Source: Nocardioides perillae
Lineage (GTDB): Bacteria; Actinomycetota; Actinomycetes; Propionibacteriales; Nocardioidaceae
Assembly (NCBI RefSeq): GCF_013409425.1
Contig: NZ_JACCAC010000001.1
Span: 2,604,001 to 2,668,000 of the forward strand
DNA: 64,000 nt
Reading direction: 5' to 3'
The position numbers and the translations under genes are program-made. The notes beneath the pieces are model-generated. The model had not been told where the DNA came from. It ran no database searches and saw only the letters and a program-made list of their open reading frames with translations. This document shows, piece after piece, positions 62,896-64,000 of the stretch (its first letter is position 1; every line of letters begins with the position of its first letter).

Positions 62896-64000
62896 TCAGT
62901 CGAGGTAGTCGCGCAGGACCTGGGAGCGCGAGGGGTGACGCAGCTTCGACATCGTCTTCGACTCGATCTGGCGGATCCGCTCCCGGGTCACGCCGTAGAC
63001 CTTGCCGATCTCGTCGAGCGTCTTGGGCTGGCCGTCGGTCAGCCCGAACCGCATGGACACCACGCCCGCCTCGCGCTCGGACAGGGTGTCGAGGACCGCG
63101 TGCAGCTGCTCCTGCAGGAGCGTGAACGACACCGCGTCGGCCGGCACGATCGCCTCGGAGTCCTCGATGAGGTCACCGAACTCCGAGTCGCCGTCCTCGC
63201 CGAGCGGGGTGTGCAGCGAGATCGGCTCGCGGCCGTACTTCTGGACCTCGACGACCTTCTCGGGGGTCATGTCGAGCTCCTTGGCGAGCTCCTCCGGGGT
63301 GGGCTCGCGACCGAGGTCCTGCAGCATCTGCCGCTGCACGCGGGCGAGCTTGTTGATGACCTCGACCATGTGCACCGGGATGCGGATGGTGCGCGCCTGG
63401 TCGGCCATGGCGCGGGTGATCGCCTGGCGGATCCACCACGTGGCGTAGGTCGAGAACTTGTAGCCCTTGGTGTAGTCGAACTTCTCGACCGCGCGGATCA
63501 GGCCGAGGTTGCCCTCCTGGATCAGGTCGAGGAAGAGCATGCCGCGCCCGGTGTAGCGCTTGGCCAGCGAGACGACGAGGCGCAGGTTGGCCTCGAGCAG
63601 GTGGTTCTTCGCGCGGCGGCCGTCCTCGGCGATCCACTCGAGCTCCTCGAGCACCTTGGCCGTGATCTTGCCGCCCTTGGCGAGCTTCTCCTCGGCGAAG
63701 AGGCCGGCCTCGATGCGCTTGGCGAGCTCGACCTCCATCTCGGCGTTGAGGAGGGGGACCTTGCCGATCTGCTTGAGGTAGTCCTTGACCGGGTCGGCGG
63801 TCGCGCCGGCGACCATGACCTGCTGCTCGGGCTCGTCGGTGTCGTCGGCGGCGCTGACGACGAACGTGCCCTCCTTCTCGTCCTGCTTGATCGTCGGGTC
63901 GGTCGCGACGTCCTTCTCGAACTGCTCGTCGGGGATGTCGGGCAGGACCTTCTTGCCGTCGGGGCCCACCGCGGCGGGGGCGACGCCGTCGACCGGGACC
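62896..64000 (-). CDS. sigA: Principal RNA polymerase sigma factor, SigA/HrdB type (5' end outside window)
   Basis: The last 368 codons of a group 1 sigma factor are present; the N-terminus runs past the right edge. Region 1.2 begins [16 protein letters not shown]. Region 2 has [36 protein letters not shown] and [16 protein letters not shown]. Region 3 has HMVEVINKL, and region 4 ends [23 protein letters not shown], recognising -35 elements. The upstream part has an acidic Asp/Glu-rich stretch. It is certain as a primary sigma factor; the gene name follows actinobacterial usage. Confidence 0.96.
   Translation of the reverse strand, partial: VPVDGVAPAAVGPDGKKVLPDIPDEQFEKDVATDPTIKQDEKEGTFVVSAADDTDEPEQQVMVAGATADPVKDYLKQIGKVPLLNAEMEVELAKRIEAGLFAEEKLAKGGKITAKVLEELEWIAEDGRRAKNHLLEANLRLVVSLAKRYTGRGMLFLDLIQEGNLGLIRAVEKFDYTKGYKFSTYATWWIRQAITRAMADQARTIRIPVHMVEVINKLARVQRQMLQDLGREPTPEELAKELDMTPEKVVEVQKYGREPISLHTPLGEDGDSEFGDLIEDSEAIVPADAVSFTLLQEQLHAVLDTLSEREAGVVSMRFGLTDGQPKTLDEIGKVYGVTRERIRQIESKTMSKLRHPSRSQVLRDYLD

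Overview
The window is a very GC-rich actinobacterial chromosome segment, most likely from the Nocardioidaceae (Nocardioides-like). The case rests on GTG starts, GTGA/ATGA stop-start overlaps, an SsgA-like protein, HrdB/SigA-type sigma factor, Lhr-Nei2 pair, FprB-type ferredoxin reductase, GAAC-N4-GTTC LexA boxes, a DUF3046 gene and gene order shared with Mycobacterium/Streptomyces. I see about 56 protein genes, four tRNAs, a c-di-AMP (ydaO) riboswitch, a cysteine-type leader peptide and several terminators. No prophage, insertion sequence or CRISPR array is visible.

Layout. 1-2457: ruvA (partial), ruvC, yebC, pdxT. 2501-6042: a SipW-type secretion cassette (alternate-signal-peptide protein, SipW-like signal peptidase, three surface proteins) lying between pdxT and pdxS. 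6043-6605: a non-coding stretch with a 155-bp-period tandem duplication full of palindromes. 6606-15334: pdxS, PIP synthase, HIT protein, TetR regulator, FprB, AurF-like diiron oxygenase, a lipoprotein and thrS. 15498-17494: SsgA-like protein, PabC-like aminotransferase and four tRNAs (Val, Gly, Cys, Val). 17555-26085: membrane and stress-type proteins (DUF998, DUF2382, PRC-barrel), a PAS kinase, a TrkA-N potassium channel and a YihY protein. 26166-30118: a C4-dicarboxylate uptake and sensing locus in which transporter and kinase both carry inactivating lesions. 30149-35415: glyA, then a sulfur assimilation operon (sulfite reductase, zinc ribbon, APS reductase, CbiX-like chelatase) behind the leader peptide. 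35432-39058: HipA-like kinase with DUF3037, a secreted protein, PPK2 and recX. 39186-49249: recA and DUF3046, with an 8.6-kb island between them (two glycosyltransferases, methyltransferase, membrane molybdoenzyme, GT-C-like protein, epimerase, MTA phosphorylase, MFS exporter). 49240-64000: DinB-methyltransferase fusion, GNAT, riboswitch-controlled NlpC/P60 hydrolase, lhr-nei2, a secreted metzincin protease, a GH26-like glycosidase and the 3' part of the principal sigma factor gene.

How it works together. The backbone is housekeeping: recombination and repair under LexA control (ruvC and recA both have perfect boxes), PLP synthesis, tRNA charging, one-carbon metabolism and sulfate reduction. 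Accessory modules sit between conserved neighbours: the SipW cassette inside pdxT-pdxS, the diiron oxygenase/FprB/TetR operon between the HIT gene and thrS, and the glycosyltransferase-molybdoenzyme island between recA and DUF3046. At least ten genes have a TANNNT-like box 6-7 nt before the start codon, pointing to frequent leaderless transcription. All functions are read from sequence motifs and gene context; no database search was run.
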